Shown: positions 9,801-20,789 of the stretch, one piece after another
How positions within the stretch are numbered: the stretch's first letter is position 1
Layout: each line of letters starts with the position of its first letter
DNA from: Enterococcus lacertideformus
GTDB lineage: Bacteria; Bacillota; Bacilli; Lactobacillales; Enterococcaceae
NCBI GenBank assembly: GCA_015680865.1
Contig: JADAKE010000017.1
Location: forward strand, 124,001-188,000
DNA: 64,000 nucleotides
Direction: 5' to 3'
Notes under the pieces: model-generated
The model's input: only the letters and a program-made list of their open reading frames with translations
Told to the model about the DNA's origin: nothing
The model's database searches: none
Translations under genes and position numbers: made by a program

Positions 9801-11107
9801 TTTTCTCCACTTTCCTACTTTTTCTTTAGATTCATTTTTTTATATGGTACATGACTTAACTCTTATTCGGAGATACTTTGATAAAAAATTCTATTTTTGG
9901 ATGAAAATCTCATATTACAATAAATTTAACGAACCTGATAAAACACTTTTTATTATCATTTAAATAATCTGAATGGTATAAAAAATAATATGAAAACCCA
10001 CTTTTCATTTATTGTTCTTTACATTTATTTAAGGCGTATTTAATCACTTGAACATATTTTTTCTCAAAAGCTTCGTACTTTCTTTAGTACGCTTCAAGAT
10101 TTTATGTTAACGCTTTTATCTATTGGATTTTTATTGAGGCTATTTTCACATATTTTTTTATTTTATATAAAAAGACAGTATCTTTACATTATTACTACTT
10201 AAACAAATTATTATTTTATTGATAAAAAACATCTTTTCTAGTTTCAATTAATAATTTAGAATTTGTATTAATAAATTTATATTTTTTTCAAAAAACAAAA
10301 GAACAAGTTTATTAATAGAAAAATATTCGCCATTTTTCTCTTTTTGCTTAAAAGATGTAGTTGTAACAAACACTATAATTTTGATAGGATTTTTGAACAA
10401 TAAAAAAGAAAAATAATTCCTATTTTTATGAATTAAACTTTTTTCTCTTAGTAAAATTTTTTTCTTTTGCTATTATCCCTCCTTTAATCAATTTAATTGT
10501 GCGTGGATGATGTTTTCCATCCTTTTATGCCAATGCTTAGATAAAACTATTTTCCAACCATAGGGACATAGTTCGAGCAATGATTAAAAATTTATTTGTG
10601 TAAAATGAAAATCTAGAACTGCGTTATGATTATACTAGTTTATAAGTCAAAGAAATAAGGTTGTTTCTCTTGGGAACAAAGAATGGAAAAATATTTTGTT
10701 ATCATACTTAATTTCAACAATCATTACAGTTTTGTTCTCTAATTTTAATCATCAGAAACATTTATCAGCGGAAAAAAGGAAGATTTATAAAATAAAATTT
10801 ATAATATTTTATGTTATTTTATACAAATGATTAATCTATCAATAGTTTTTATAAATAAAAAAGAACAATCTTCTTATATTAATTATAATATTCGAATAAA
10901 ACCAATTAAAAAAACATATTTTCTTTATTCAAAAATTAACTATTTTGTTATAAAAAATTTTTTTATAACAACTTTATAGAAAAAATATAAAAAACAAAAA
11001 TTAAATCTAGTCTTCATTTTCTCATTCATATCCATCAAAAAAATTATTTTTTTCACAATATTTAATTGATATTGTCCATTTTTTGATTATTTATTTCGTT
11101 TAAAGAA
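9801..11107. other. Long AT-rich intergenic region upstream of the capsule locus
   Basis: About 1.3 kb without a readable gene on either strand. Hand counts of single 60-base lines give 10-15% GC (for example 10141-10200 and 10801-10860), far below the flanking genes. It should contain the promoter(s) for the leftward capsule operon. I could not single one out, because TATAAT-like hexamers occur everywhere at this composition. In enterococcal capsule loci a LytR-CpsA-Psr gene is often found next to the Wzz gene. None is visible here. Confidence 0.6.
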
Positions 11108-11115
11108 TAATAAAA

Positions 11116-11158
11116 AGAGTATGAAACAAAAGCAAAGATTCCTTTTGTTTCATACTCT
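11116..11158 (-). terminator. Intrinsic terminator of glyQS
   Basis: Perfect 17-bp stem (AGAGTATGAAACAAAAG paired with its complement) with a 9-base loop, followed on the minus strand by TTTTTATT. It lies about 230 bases after the glyS stop, beyond the two structured repeat units, so those units are part of the glyS 3' untranslated RNA. Confidence 0.85.
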
Positions 11159-11164
11159 AAATAC

Positions 11165-11383
11165 GCATAAACGGCGGGAGCAGAAGCAACTCCTTCGGAA
11201 TTAAGTCCAAACACTCAAAAATATGAAAAGCTATTTTCATATTTTTTCTTAATTCTTGAAGCAGACCATGCTTCTCACAGCCTCTTATCCACGGTATTAA
11301 GTCAAAAACCGCTCAAAACATGAGGAGTTGTTTCGTGCGTTTCTTCCTTACTACTCAGGACAAATCGCTCTTTTACAACCTCT
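11165..11383 (-). repeat. Two tandem copies of a structured ~100-120 bp repeat (glyS 3' end)
   Basis: Read on the minus strand, unit one starts at 11383 with AGAGGTTGTAAAAG and unit two at 11285 with AGAGGCTGTGAGAAG. Each has a TAAG...CTTAAT outer pairing and an inner stem. The second unit shares the 23-base block starting TGGTCTGCTTCAAGAATTAA with the unit at 35811. The loop of the first is ACTCCTCA. In the second, the inner hairpin (11217-11246) is a 13-bp stem ending in GCTA. The same element occurs twice after the rpiR gene, again in the sense orientation and again before a terminator. Confidence 0.75.
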
Positions 11384-11385
11384 AT

Positions 11386-13461
11386 CTATTTCGTCATAAT
11401 TTGGTCTAAGCTTGCTAATGTGAGAGCCATTTTGGCGATTTGATTTAATTGTACCAAGCGATTATTTCGAATCGCTGGATCTTCTACCATTACCATTGTT
11501 TCATCAAAATAGTTTTCAATCAATGGACGCAATTCTACAAGTTGTTCATAATTTTCTTGTAGTGATTGTTTTTCAAAATTTTGTTGTATTTCTTTTACTA
11601 CATGATACAATTCTTTTTCTGCGCTATTTTCAAATAGTGAAGGATCGATTTCAGTTGATAATTCTTGCTGAGCTTTTTTCGCTAAATTCACTACTCGAGT
11701 CAATGCTTCCATCGAAGGTTTAAAGGCATCATCTTCTAAATGCTCTTTAAATAATTGCGCTGCTGCAAACATTTTTGTTAAATCTTTTTGTTCAGCATTC
11801 AAGACAGCATCAACGATATCATGACGGATTTGTTTTGTCGTTAACAATTGACGCAATCGTCCTTTGATAAAGTCCATAACTTCTTTTTGGCCAACAACTA
11901 ATTCAATACCAAATCGTTCCTTATCTTCATTGATTATTTGGTCAATGTCATTTTGTAGTTTAACTAAAGGAAAAGCCCATCTTTTTGATTCTATTATGCG
12001 AACAATCCCATAGGCTTGTCGCCGAAGGGCATATGGGTCATTAGAACCACTTGGAATCATACCTACAGTGAAGAATGAGAAAATACTGTCTAATTTATCA
12101 GTAATTGCCAAAACAGCACCGATAGTTGTTTCAGGTAGCACACCTTCACTTGAAACTGGCATGTAATGTTCTTTGATGGCCGTTGCTACAGCTGGTCTTT
12201 CGCCATTTAATAAAGCATATTTTTCCCCCATGATTCCTTGCAATTCAGGAAATTCCCCAACCATATTGGTTACCAAATCAAATTTGTAAATTTCAGCAGC
12301 TCTTTGTAAATCAGTTAATTCTTCCTTAGTCAAACCAACAGATTCACCTAAAATACGGGAAATTACTTGGACACGTTGCATTTTTTCATAGATACTACCG
12401 ATTTTCTCATGGAAAGTCACTGATTTTAATTTTTCAACATAAGTCTCAATTGCGATTTTTTTGTCTTCATTGTAGAAAAATTCAGCATCTTCTAAACGGG
12501 CAGTTAATACTTTTTGATTACCTCGGATCACATTTTCTAACTTCACACGATCTCCGTTACGAGCTGAAATAAAATGTGGTAATAGTAGTCCCTGATCATT
12601 TCTTACTTCAAAGTAACGTTGATGTTCTTTCATTGACGTCACTAAAACTTCTTCTGGCACGGATAGATATTTTTCTTCAAAGTCACCAGCAAAAACAGTT
12701 GGATATTCCACTAGATTATTTACTTCCTCCAGCAAGTTCTCATCTAAATCAACATACCAATGATTTTTCTCAGCTAGCTCAGTTGCTTGTTGGATGATCA
12801 TTTCTTTTCTTTTATGAGGGGCAGCAATTATAAATTGTTCTTGTAATTTTTCTTCATATTCATTTGCGTGAGCGAAACTGATTGCTTCCCCCAAGAACCT
12901 ATGACCACGCGAATGGCGTCCAGTTTTTATATCCAAAATTTCAAACGGAATGATTTCCTCATCAAGGAGCGCAACGATCCAGTGGATAGGACGAATGTAT
13001 TCAAAATCAAAATTTGCCCAATGCATCGTTACAGGAAATGTCAAGCTCTTGATCACATCCGCCAATCCAGTCAATACTTCTCTGGCAGACTTTCCTTGCG
13101 TATATTTTGTAACATAAACATATTCTACGCCTTTTAATTCTTTAAATGTGATGTCATCAGTCGTTAGTCCTTGCCCACGAACGAATCCTTCTGCTGCTTT
13201 TGTCCAGTTTCCGTCAGTATCTAATGCAATTTTTTTAGCTGGACCTTTCACTTCTTCTATACTATCTTCTTGACGTTCAGATAAATTGGTTACTTTGATT
13301 GCCAAACGTCTTGGCGTTGAAAAAGTTTCAATAGTATCATATGACAATTGTTGCTCATCTAAAAATTTGATTGCTTTTTGTTCAAATTGTTTCATGCTTG
13401 GCGTAACCACCTGTGCTGGCATTTCTTCTAGGCCAATTTCTAAAAGTAAATCTTTTGCCAT
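11386..13461 (-). CDS. glyS: Glycyl-tRNA synthetase beta subunit
   Basis: Large subunit of the heterotetrameric bacterial glycyl-tRNA synthetase. It carries tRNA recognition and editing-like domains. 691 residues, normal for Firmicutes. The N-terminus [19 protein letters not shown] and the internal FPKTMHWAN-like segment ([20 protein letters not shown]) are family hallmarks, and an HD-like region and anticodon-binding domain follow. The ATG lies 1 base after the glyQ stop, with an AAGGAGG site inside glyQ, so the two subunits are made in balance. Controlled by the T-box upstream of glyQ. Intact. Confidence 0.97.
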   Translation of the reverse strand: MAKDLLLEIGLEEMPAQVVTPSMKQFEQKAIKFLDEQQLSYDTIETFSTPRRLAIKVTNLSERQEDSIEEVKGPAKKIALDTDGNWTKAAEGFVRGQGLTTDDITFKELKGVEYVYVTKYTQGKSAREVLTGLADVIKSLTFPVTMHWANFDFEYIRPIHWIVALLDEEIIPFEILDIKTGRHSRGHRFLGEAISFAHANEYEEKLQEQFIIAAPHKRKEMIIQQATELAEKNHWYVDLDENLLEEVNNLVEYPTVFAGDFEEKYLSVPEEVLVTSMKEHQRYFEVRNDQGLLLPHFISARNGDRVKLENVIRGNQKVLTARLEDAEFFYNEDKKIAIETYVEKLKSVTFHEKIGSIYEKMQRVQVISRILGESVGLTKEELTDLQRAAEIYKFDLVTNMVGEFPELQGIMGEKYALLNGERPAVATAIKEHYMPVSSEGVLPETTIGAVLAITDKLDSIFSFFTVGMIPSGSNDPYALRRQAYGIVRIIESKRWAFPLVKLQNDIDQIINEDKERFGIELVVGQKEVMDFIKGRLRQLLTTKQIRHDIVDAVLNAEQKDLTKMFAAAQLFKEHLEDDAFKPSMEALTRVVNLAKKAQQELSTEIDPSLFENSAEKELYHVVKEIQQNFEKQSLQENYEQLVELRPLIENYFDETMVMVEDPAIRNNRLVQLNQIAKMALTLASLDQIMTK

Positions 13462-13462
13462 T

Positions 13463-14380
13463 TTATTCAGCCTCCTTGTTGTTTTGCGGACTTGCTGTTT
13501 TTTTATTCAATAAAGGAAATCCTAATTTTTCACGTTCAGCAACAAAAATCTTCGCTACTGCTTTTGCCATATTTCTGATTCGTGAGAGATAGCCTGCACG
13601 TTCTGTAACAGACACAGCACCACGGGCATCCAATAAATTAAAAGTATGGCTACACTTTAAAATATAATCATAGGCAGGATGGACAAGGTTTTCATCAATG
13701 CAACGTTTTGCTTCTTTTTCAAAGCGATCAAAGTTACTTAATAATAGTTTTTGGTCACTCACTTCAAATGAATATTTTGAATGTTCATATTCTGGCTGTT
13801 TAAAAATTTCACCGTATTTCACGCCATCTGACCACTCAAGATCATAAACACTTTCTACTTCTTGGATATAAGATGCTAAACGTTCCAATCCATAAGTGAT
13901 CTCTGAGGTCACTGGTCTACAAGGAAGTCCTCCAACTTGTTGAAAATACGTGAACTGCGTTATTTCCATGCCATCAAGCCATACTTCCCAACCTACACCA
14001 GCGCACCCCATTGAAGGATTCTCCCAGTTATCCTCTACAAAACGAATATCATGTTCCAACGGATCGATTCCTAGCAAGCGCAAGCTTTCTAGATAAAGTT
14101 CTTGAATATTTTCTGGTGATGGCTTCATAACTACTTGAAATTGATGGTGTTGATACAACCGATTGGGATTTTCACCATAACGACCATCGGCAGGACGTCG
14201 TGATGGTTCTACATAGGCTGCATTCCAAGGTTCTGGACCAATAGCTCGTAAAAAAGTATAGGGGCTCATTGTACCTGCCCCTTTTTCTGTATCGTAGGCT
14301 TGCATCAGCATACAACCATTTGATGACCAGAATTTTTGCAAGGTTAAGATCATTTCTTGAATAGATAATTTTTTATTCAT
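13463..14380 (-). CDS. glyQ: Glycyl-tRNA synthetase alpha subunit
   Basis: Catalytic class II subunit that forms glycyl-adenylate. 305 residues, complete. The N-terminal [20 protein letters not shown], the [19 protein letters not shown] block and the [17 protein letters not shown] segment are diagnostic of GlyQ. GGAAGGAGT precedes the ATG. It is transcribed from a leader with a full T-box, so expression responds to uncharged tRNA-Gly. Forms an operon with glyS. Confidence 0.97.
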   Translation of the reverse strand: MNKKLSIQEMILTLQKFWSSNGCMLMQAYDTEKGAGTMSPYTFLRAIGPEPWNAAYVEPSRRPADGRYGENPNRLYQHHQFQVVMKPSPENIQELYLESLRLLGIDPLEHDIRFVEDNWENPSMGCAGVGWEVWLDGMEITQFTYFQQVGGLPCRPVTSEITYGLERLASYIQEVESVYDLEWSDGVKYGEIFKQPEYEHSKYSFEVSDQKLLLSNFDRFEKEAKRCIDENLVHPAYDYILKCSHTFNLLDARGAVSVTERAGYLSRIRNMAKAVAKIFVAEREKLGFPLLNKKTASPQNNKEAE

Positions 14381-14437
14381 TTAAATTACTCCTTCCAACT
14401 CTAAAAAATTTATGATACGCATCTGAAACAACAAAAA

Positions 14438-14640
14438 GTCCCTATGTTTGTCTAAACAAACATAGGGACGAATAAGTTCGCGGTTCCACCCTACTTCCGA
14501 TAATCTCGGCAGCTTCATTAGTAGTACTCACAAGTGCCCCTTCAAAAATCGACAGCATTCGGCTCACACCCACCCGAACTCGCTTTCGCTACGTATTTTT
14601 TACTGATCTTGCTCATCGTACTTATTAATTTTTACATTCG
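14438..14640 (-). promoter_or_regulatory. T-box leader of glyQS (tRNA-Gly responsive)
   Basis: On the minus strand the universal T-box AGTAGGGTGGAACCGCG occupies 14495-14479, and it is followed by a strong terminator hairpin (GTCCCTATGTTTG stem, 13 bp, 14438-14469, then a T run). The upstream part to about 14640 contains the stem I material, including an AGTA-type segment and a GAAGGGGCAC stretch that could present a GGC glycine specifier codon. The specifier assignment is inferred from the downstream gene. Uncharged tRNA-Gly would pair with the T-box and disrupt the terminator. Confidence 0.92.
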
Positions 14641-14643
14641 CAA

Positions 14644-14668
14644 AACTAAGTGTATAAAACACTTAGTT
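14644..14668 (-). terminator. Terminator after recO
   Basis: 9-bp stem AACTAAGTG/CACTTAGTT with a 7-base loop, followed on the minus strand by TTTTG. It lies between the recO stop and the start of the glyQS leader, separating the two transcripts. The T run is short, so some readthrough is likely. Confidence 0.6.
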
Positions 14669-14735
14669 ATCTAAGTTCCATAATAGACGTTTCACTATCC
14701 TTTTGTCAAATAGTTTTGCATGTTCTTTGGCGATG

Positions 14736-15548
14736 CTACTCGTTTTTTTCATTTTCAGGACTTGTATTTTCTCCAGTCATTGGTCTTTTTAAGACATGTT
14801 CCCACGATTTCATTTGGTCAATAAATTTTTTACTCTTTAGATGGATCCCTACATACTCATCATATAATTGATCAATTAATTTTCTGATCTCTGCTTTCGT
14901 CTCATCCTTTAAATCAATTCCAGTGATTTTATCATAGGAAATAGCCGAAAACATCCGAACAAAATAGACCGCTCGTGGATCCGCATGATAGCGACGATGA
15001 TCCATTGGCCAATGTTCTTCACATAATACACCACTATATTTTGATGAATAATCGAATTTACCCTGAGTTTTCCCGCAAACAACACAATGCGTCCAAATAG
15101 GAGCTATCCCAAAGCGTTGTAGCAATTGCACTTCAAAGATATTCGTAATGATCTCTGCATCATCCCCTTGATCCATTCGCAATAAGGCCAAGTGTGTAAA
15201 TTGAAAAAGATGGGGATCATATTGATGATCTTCAATGGCAGCATCCACTAAATTCAATAAATAGGTTCCATAACCACTTAAAAAAATATCTTCTTGGATC
15301 TTTCGAAAAGAATGTATCTCTTTGACACTGGTAATAAATGATAGCCCTTCACTTTTAAAAGTGCCGATGTATACTGCTTCGGTAAATGGGAGAAGAGCGG
15401 GAGTCAACGATTGATTTTTTCGGTGAATACCTTTCACGTAAAACATCATTTTTCCTGCAGATTCGGTAAAGATTTTTACCAGCTTATCTTTTTCTTTATA
15501 ATTTCTACTAGACAATATGATCCCTTTTGATTCTGCTAGCTGACTCAT
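14736..15548 (-). CDS. recO: DNA repair protein RecO
   Basis: Recombination mediator that loads RecA on SSB-coated gaps with RecR/RecF. 270 residues from the ATG at 15548, which has AAAGGAG 7 bases upstream. An open frame extends about 50 codons further upstream but lacks a ribosome site and resembles no RecO N-terminus. The OB-fold start AESKGIILSSRNYKEKDKL is typical. Near the middle, CVVCGKTQ and a later Cys form the usual metal-binding cluster. Intact. The 243-base gap to era contains nothing I can name. Confidence 0.94.
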   Translation of the reverse strand: MSQLAESKGIILSSRNYKEKDKLVKIFTESAGKMMFYVKGIHRKNQSLTPALLPFTEAVYIGTFKSEGLSFITSVKEIHSFRKIQEDIFLSGYGTYLLNLVDAAIEDHQYDPHLFQFTHLALLRMDQGDDAEIITNIFEVQLLQRFGIAPIWTHCVVCGKTQGKFDYSSKYSGVLCEEHWPMDHRRYHADPRAVYFVRMFSAISYDKITGIDLKDETKAEIRKLIDQLYDEYVGIHLKSKKFIDQMKSWEHVLKRPMTGENTSPENEKNE

Positions 15549-15791
15549 TTTACTTCTCCTTTCATTAGTAACAATTTGTTCTTTCATTTTTACCGAACAA
15601 CAAGGAAAAGAAAAATGATTCAAAAAACCATCTTTCTTTTCCGCTGGATCATTGCTACAACTTTTTAAGCCTCGCCAACACTCGCCCACTATTTTCAAGC
15701 AACACGATGTCTCCTATATAGATTTTTTCAGCTTATTCTTTTTATTACTTACTTATTTGTTTCCGCCTACTTTTAATATTAACTCTTGGTA

Positions 15792-16691
15792 TTAATACTC
15801 CTCTTTGCGATATCCAAAATCTTGTAAATAAACTTTTTTATCTCGCCAATCCTTTTGAACTTTTACCCATAATTCAAGAAAAACTTTATCTCCCAAAAGA
15901 TTTTCAATGTCTTTTCTCGCCTTAGTTCCAATGTCTTTTAACATCTTACCAACTTTACCGATGATGATACCTTTTTGGCTATCACGTTCAACGATGATGG
16001 TTGCCTGAATTTGAATCTTATCATTTTCATTACGTTTCATTGACTCTACCATAACAGCGACGGAATGAGGAACTTCATCTCTTGTCAAAAACAACACTTT
16101 TTCACGGATCAACTCTGAAACAATAAAATATTCTGGATGATCTGTTACTTGATCATCTGGAAAATATTGGGGTACAGCTGGCATTTCATCTACTAAAACT
16201 TCCATTAAACGGTCAACGTTATTCCCGCCAGCAGCTGAAACCGGTACAATTTGTGCAAAAGACATCTGAGCAGAATAATCTTCAATAATACCAAGTAAAT
16301 CATCCGGATGAACTTTGTCGATCTTATTGATGACCAAGTAAACGGGCGCTTGCGCTTTTTTTAAACGATCAATAATAAAGTCATCTCCACGACCACGTTT
16401 TTGATCGGCACTGATCATAAATAACACTGCATCTACTTCTCTCAGTGCACTATAAGCTGTTTCTACCATGAAATCCCCCAAACGATGTTTTGGCTTGTGG
16501 ATTCCTGGTGTATCAATAAAAATCAGCTGTGCTTCTGGGGTGGTATAGACACCTTGGATCTTATTTCTAGTTGTTTGCGCTTTGTCACTCATAATCGCAA
16601 TTTTTTGACCGACGATACGATTTAACAAAGTTGATTTTCCAACATTTGGTCGTCCGACGATTGCGACGAAACCCTATTTATGTTCTACCAT
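15792..16691 (-). pseudogene. era: GTPase Era with amber stop at codon 6
   Basis: Era is a GTPase with a KH domain that binds 16S rRNA 3' end and assists 30S assembly. The full frame from ATG 16691 (AAAGGAG site) is exactly 299 codons, the normal length. It begins MVEHK, then TAG at 16676-16674, then [20 protein letters not shown]. All GTPase motifs ([21 protein letters not shown]) and the C-terminal KH domain remain open downstream. One base (TCG or TCA to TAG, the former needing a single change) separates it from an ordinary gene. No good internal start upstream of the P-loop is visible. Because era is essential in most bacteria tested, this is either a sequence error, a suppressed amber, or a genuinely reduced-function allele. 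Confidence 0.85.
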
Positions 16692-16702
16692 ATTCTTCTC
16701 CT

Positions 16703-17110
16703 TTAATTAAAAAATATTTGATAAATTTTAGGAACAAACAGAATGAATCCGACAATCACAGCAAAAACTGCTGTTACAAGCACTGCCCCTGCATACATAT
16801 CTTTTACTTTTTTACCAATTGGATGAACATGAAAATTTGTACACATATCCACAACATTCTCAAAAACAGTATTTAAGATCTCGACAATCCAAACCAAAAA
16901 GACTGCTAATAAAAGCCACAACCATTCTATTGCACTCAATTGAAATACGAATCCCATACAGAATGCAAGCAACCCAAAGCCAACATGTTTTTTCATATTA
17001 CGTTCTTCGTCAAATACTGTCTTAACGCCTTGGATAGCAAATTCTACTGACATGAAAAAATGCTTGTTTTTTTCTACGTTTTTCTCGTACTCTTTATCTT
17101 TTAAGGCCAT
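16703..17110 (-). CDS. dgkA: Undecaprenol/diacylglycerol kinase (DgkA family)
   Basis: Small integral membrane lipid kinase. In Gram-positives of this type it phosphorylates undecaprenol to feed the lipid carrier pool for cell wall and capsule synthesis. Three hydrophobic helices and the family block [12 protein letters not shown] are visible. I prefer the ATG at 17110 ([11 protein letters not shown]), which overlaps the end of ybeY by 17 bases. The ATG two codons earlier is possible. Same operon as ybeY and era. Confidence 0.88.
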   Translation of the reverse strand: MALKDKEYEKNVEKNKHFFMSVEFAIQGVKTVFDEERNMKKHVGFGLLAFCMGFVFQLSAIEWLWLLLAVFLVWIVEILNTVFENVVDMCTNFHVHPIGKKVKDMYAGAVLVTAVFAVIVGFILFVPKIYQIFFN

Positions 17111-17576
17111 ACGCATCTAAAATCTCTTTCTGCAAGCCAAACATTTCTTCTTCATCTTTTGGAGTCATATGATCATAGCCATTGATATGCAAAAAACCAT
17201 GAACAGCTAAAAACCCTAGTTCTCGATCATAGGAATGCCCATATTCTTGTGATTGTTCAGCTGCACGTTCAGTGGAGATCATGATATCTCCTAATACTCT
17301 AGGCATTGGATTATCATCGTTTTCAAAAATGATAGGAACTTCATCTTCTCCTTCATCTTCTAAAGCAAAGCTGATCACATCTGTAGGCATGTCTTTTCCA
17401 CGGTATACTCGATTAATTTCTTGAATTGCTACATTGTCCATAAACGTGACAGACATTTCTGTTTCTTCAGGTAAGTGTAAATGTGTAGCTGCAAATTGTA
17501 ACAGATCCTCAATTTCCTTAATTTTCTCTGTCGGAACTTTTTCTGTTTCGTCCATAAATATAATATCCATATCCAT
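17094..17576 (-). CDS. ybeY: rRNA maturation endoribonuclease YbeY
   Basis: Zinc metalloprotein involved in 16S rRNA 3' processing and ribosome quality control. 160 residues. The signature [11 protein letters not shown] near residue 130 gives the three metal-binding histidines (H-x3-H-x5-H). [20 protein letters not shown] and TDVISFAL are family blocks. The start lies 29 bases after the pgpH stop. No strong ribosome site is visible, so coupling to pgpH is likely. Intact, as are its functional neighbours except era. Confidence 0.95.
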   Translation of the reverse strand: MDMDIIFMDETEKVPTEKIKEIEDLLQFAATHLHLPEETEMSVTFMDNVAIQEINRVYRGKDMPTDVISFALEDEGEDEVPIIFENDDNPMPRVLGDIMISTERAAEQSQEYGHSYDRELGFLAVHGFLHINGYDHMTPKDEEEMFGLQKEILDAYGLKR

Positions 17577-17605
17577 CGCTTCTTTCTTATTCTTGCTTAT
17601 TCCTA

Positions 17606-19798
17606 CTAAATATCTTTTGCTTCTTTCATTTTTTCTGCCTCAGATTTCATTTTAGGATATTTTATTCTTGAATGGAAGGTGCTACTTAAACCACTAATTA
17701 GTGATTTTTCCACTTTACGGATTTCTTTTAATGTTAACCCACTATCATCTAATTGGCCATCTGAGATTCTTTCTTCAATCAAATTGTGTACAAATTTTTC
17801 GATTTTTTCACTTGTTGGATGGTCCATCGCTCGAACAGCAGCTTCACAACTATCTGCAATATTAACGATTCCTGCTTCCTTCGTTTGAGGTTTAGGACCA
17901 GGGTAACGAAATTGTTCTTCCGTAACTTCTGGATTTCGTTCTTTAGCTTTGATATAAAAATATTTCATCAAGGTTGTCCCGTGATGTTGTCGGCAAATAT
18001 CAACTACCATTTGAGGCATATCGTATTCTTCTAAAATTTTGTCGCCATCAGTTACATGACCAAAAATGATTTGCTTACTATCTTCTGGTAATAAAAAATT
18101 ATGTGGATTTTCCGCTCCAGAAGGTAAATTTTCTACAAAAAAACTGGCATGTTTGATTTTGCCGATATCATGGTAATAGCAAGCTACACGTGTCAATAAT
18201 GAACGACCATTGATTTCAGCTACCGCATTGGCACTCAAATTTGCAACCATCATACTATGATGATAGGTTCCTGGTGCTTCTTCCAATAATTGCTTTAATA
18301 AAGGATGATTTGGATTACTTAATTCATTCAATACGATCACACTATCATCATTGACCATTAACTCAATGTAAGGATGCAGCCCTATTGTTAATAAATAAGA
18401 TAGTAATACCCCCATGAACCCACAAATAAGGGTTAACCATGTTGTCCCACTACCAAAACTCATACCTTGGTATACAATCAACACAACATCCAACATCAAA
18501 GGGAAAATAATCACCCACATCATTGCAGAAAACCATTGCTCTGATACTCTTTGATGCTTTAAGATCGTAGCCAATAAGCCTGAAAATAAATAAGACATCA
18601 AAATAACTGTCAAGAAATTCGTACCAATTGATCCATAGAAGATAAAAAGTGCAGATACTGTTTGAAACAAAGCAGCCATGATCCCTGCTCTTCGGTTCAA
18701 GAAGAAATTTAATACTAATGGAACAAAAGCAGCAGGATAAAAAAGTGGAATATACGCTGCTTGTTCAGTTTGAAAGAGCTGGAAAAATCTCATTAACAAT
18801 ATACTGATTGCCATAGCAGTCACGTAAAAGAGAACGTATTTCGTACGTTTCCCTGCTTCATGATATTGTAACGAATTGTAAACCAAGACAGCAATCTGTA
18901 ACAATACCGCTAGAATCATTGCAACTAAAGGAAAAATCGAAGTAGTTTGATTTGTCAAGCCTAATAATTCCAGTTTTTTCATTGCCTCTGCGTCAATTTG
19001 ATTTCCCTCACGAACAATAATTTCACCTTGATAAATCATAACAGGCTGTACAGCATCTCTTGCTGATTGTTTCAATTCCTCGGTTTTCTTTTCGTTTAAG
19101 ACATCATTAACAACAATTCCTTGATCAACAAGATAATGAATTGTTTGTTGTTGATCTGTTGACACATTTAAATATTGTATTTGATCCTCAGCTTCTTGTT
19201 TGAAAGTTTCCAAATCACTTTCTCTTACTTGCTTCTTCATCTGTTCATCAATCAGTCTAAGGCTTTCATTTCGAACTGTAGTGATCTGACTATCAGTCAT
19301 ATTAAAAATTTTTGTGTAGAAATTAGTTGGCAACTTTTGATAAAAAGCAACATTTTCAGCATTAGCATTTTCAAAACTCTTTTTTAATGCTGCAATTCGC
19401 TCCTCTACTGTTGGCTTTGGTATATTTTCATTGTCTTTTACTTTATCAACTTTTTCTTTATACGCCTTATCAATAGAAAGATTTGTTTTATCAATCATTT
19501 CAAAAAGTTGCTTGATACGACTATTTTGTTCGTCTGCCAAATCTTGTTGATAAGTATATTCTGGTGTAACAGCCTCTGCTGCCAATTTTCTTTTTTGTTC
19601 AGTTTCTTCCGTATTTTCGATGGTTTTGTTTGCTCGGATACTTTCTTCTGCCACTTGACCTTCTTTAAAGTCATTTGCTTTTTGTTTCACACTACTAAAG
19701 GTAACGCTACAAACAATGACAAAAAACAAAAGCAATAAGAAAGGCATAGCAGCCTTTCCTAATTTTGCTTGCAATTGTTGTAATATTTTATTCAACAT
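17606..19798 (-). CDS. pgpH: Seven-transmembrane HD-domain protein, PgpH-type cyclic-di-AMP phosphodiesterase
   Basis: 730 residues, family length. One N-terminal membrane helix is followed by an extracellular 7TMR-HDED domain (about residues 50-270), seven membrane helices (about 285-480) and a cytoplasmic HD domain with [14 protein letters not shown] as the HD motif near 545 and HVTDGD later. PgpH enzymes hydrolyse c-di-AMP to pApA and so influence osmotic balance and beta-lactam tolerance. The AGGAGG site precedes the ATG. Placed between phoH and ybeY as in related Firmicutes. No lesions. Confidence 0.93.
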   Translation of the reverse strand: MLNKILQQLQAKLGKAAMPFLLLLFFVIVCSVTFSSVKQKANDFKEGQVAEESIRANKTIENTEETEQKRKLAAEAVTPEYTYQQDLADEQNSRIKQLFEMIDKTNLSIDKAYKEKVDKVKDNENIPKPTVEERIAALKKSFENANAENVAFYQKLPTNFYTKIFNMTDSQITTVRNESLRLIDEQMKKQVRESDLETFKQEAEDQIQYLNVSTDQQQTIHYLVDQGIVVNDVLNEKKTEELKQSARDAVQPVMIYQGEIIVREGNQIDAEAMKKLELLGLTNQTTSIFPLVAMILAVLLQIAVLVYNSLQYHEAGKRTKYVLFYVTAMAISILLMRFFQLFQTEQAAYIPLFYPAAFVPLVLNFFLNRRAGIMAALFQTVSALFIFYGSIGTNFLTVILMSYLFSGLLATILKHQRVSEQWFSAMMWVIIFPLMLDVVLIVYQGMSFGSGTTWLTLICGFMGVLLSYLLTIGLHPYIELMVNDDSVIVLNELSNPNHPLLKQLLEEAPGTYHHSMMVANLSANAVAEINGRSLLTRVACYYHDIGKIKHASFFVENLPSGAENPHNFLLPEDSKQIIFGHVTDGDKILEEYDMPQMVVDICRQHHGTTLMKYFYIKAKERNPEVTEEQFRYPGPKPQTKEAGIVNIADSCEAAVRAMDHPTSEKIEKFVHNLIEERISDGQLDDSGLTLKEIRKVEKSLISGLSSTFHSRIKYPKMKSEAEKMKEAKDI

Positions 19799-19817
19799 TC
19801 GCTTATCCTCCTAAGCC

Positions 19818-20789
19818 TTACTCTTGATGAAGATCTGCCTTTTCATAAGCTTTGATGATTTCGGCTACAACAGGATGACGAACCACGTCACTTGCTTCAA
19901 AATTGACAAAATCGATTTTTTTGATTTGTTTCAAGGTGCGTTCTGCATGAATAAGGCCACTCAACGTGCCTTTCGGTAAATCGATTTGGCTCGTGTCCCC
20001 GTTTACAATCATTTTCGACTGATAGCCTAAACGTGTCAAGAACATTTTCATCTGAGCAACTGTGGTATTTTGCGCTTCATCCAATATCACGAAGGCATCA
20101 TCTAGCGTTAGTCCTCGCATATAAGCTAACGGGGCGATTTCAATAATCCCACGTTCCATCAATCGATTTGTGTGATCCAATCCAAAAAGCTGGTAAAGAG
20201 CATCGTAGACTGGGCGTAAATAAGGATCCACCTTTTCCTTTAAGTCACCAGGCAAGAAACCTAGATTTTCGCCTGCTTCTACCGCAGGGCGAGTCAAAAT
20301 GATTTTTTGTACCTCACCTTTTTTCAAAGCTGCGATCGCCAGTACAACTGCTAGAAATGTCTTACCAGTGCCAGCAGGCCCAATACCAAAAACGATATCA
20401 TGCTTCGCAACTGATTCAACATACTTCTTTTGGCCACTATTTTTTACACGAATTGGCTTTCCGTTTCGATCTTTGACAATTTCTTCTTCATACATTTCTA
20501 CAAAGTAGTCCAATGTTCCCTTTTGTCCCATTTTTAAGGCAGTTACAACATCAGGGGTACTTACATGGATGCTACGTTTGATTAACTCTTGTAATGTCCG
20601 TATAACTGAGCTTGCTAATGAAAGCCCGGGTTCTTCTCCGATGATCTGGATTATTTCTCCTCTGGTATGGATTGTCGTATCTGTCATCTCTTCGATTAAT
20701 TTTATATGTTTATCATGTGAACCTAACAACATACTGACATCATCAGCTGCTGTTAATATAATTTCTAAAGAATTGGACTCTTCTGTCAA
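19818..20789 (-). CDS. phoH: PhoH-like ATPase
   Basis: Cytoplasmic P-loop ATPase with RNA-helicase-like features, often linked to YbeY in RNA metabolism. Its precise role is not settled. 323 residues. Walker A GIGPAGTGKTFLAV near 134 and Walker B DAFVILDEAQN near 230 are intact, followed by the GDTSQIDLP sensor-like motif. The start is TTG at 20789, chosen because AAGGAGATG lies 8-9 bases upstream. First gene of the phoH-to-recO transcript. Confidence 0.93.
   Translation of the reverse strand: MTEESNSLEIILTAADDVSMLLGSHDKHIKLIEEMTDTTIHTRGEIIQIIGEEPGLSLASSVIRTLQELIKRSIHVSTPDVVTALKMGQKGTLDYFVEMYEEEIVKDRNGKPIRVKNSGQKKYVESVAKHDIVFGIGPAGTGKTFLAVVLAIAALKKGEVQKIILTRPAVEAGENLGFLPGDLKEKVDPYLRPVYDALYQLFGLDHTNRLMERGIIEIAPLAYMRGLTLDDAFVILDEAQNTTVAQMKMFLTRLGYQSKMIVNGDTSQIDLPKGTLSGLIHAERTLKQIKKIDFVNFEASDVVRHPVVAEIIKAYEKADLHQE

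Noticed and set aside
14736..15698. A longer RecO starting about 50 codons upstream
   Set aside because: No ribosome site at the upstream start, and the extra residues do not resemble RecO. AAAGGAG precedes the ATG at 15548.
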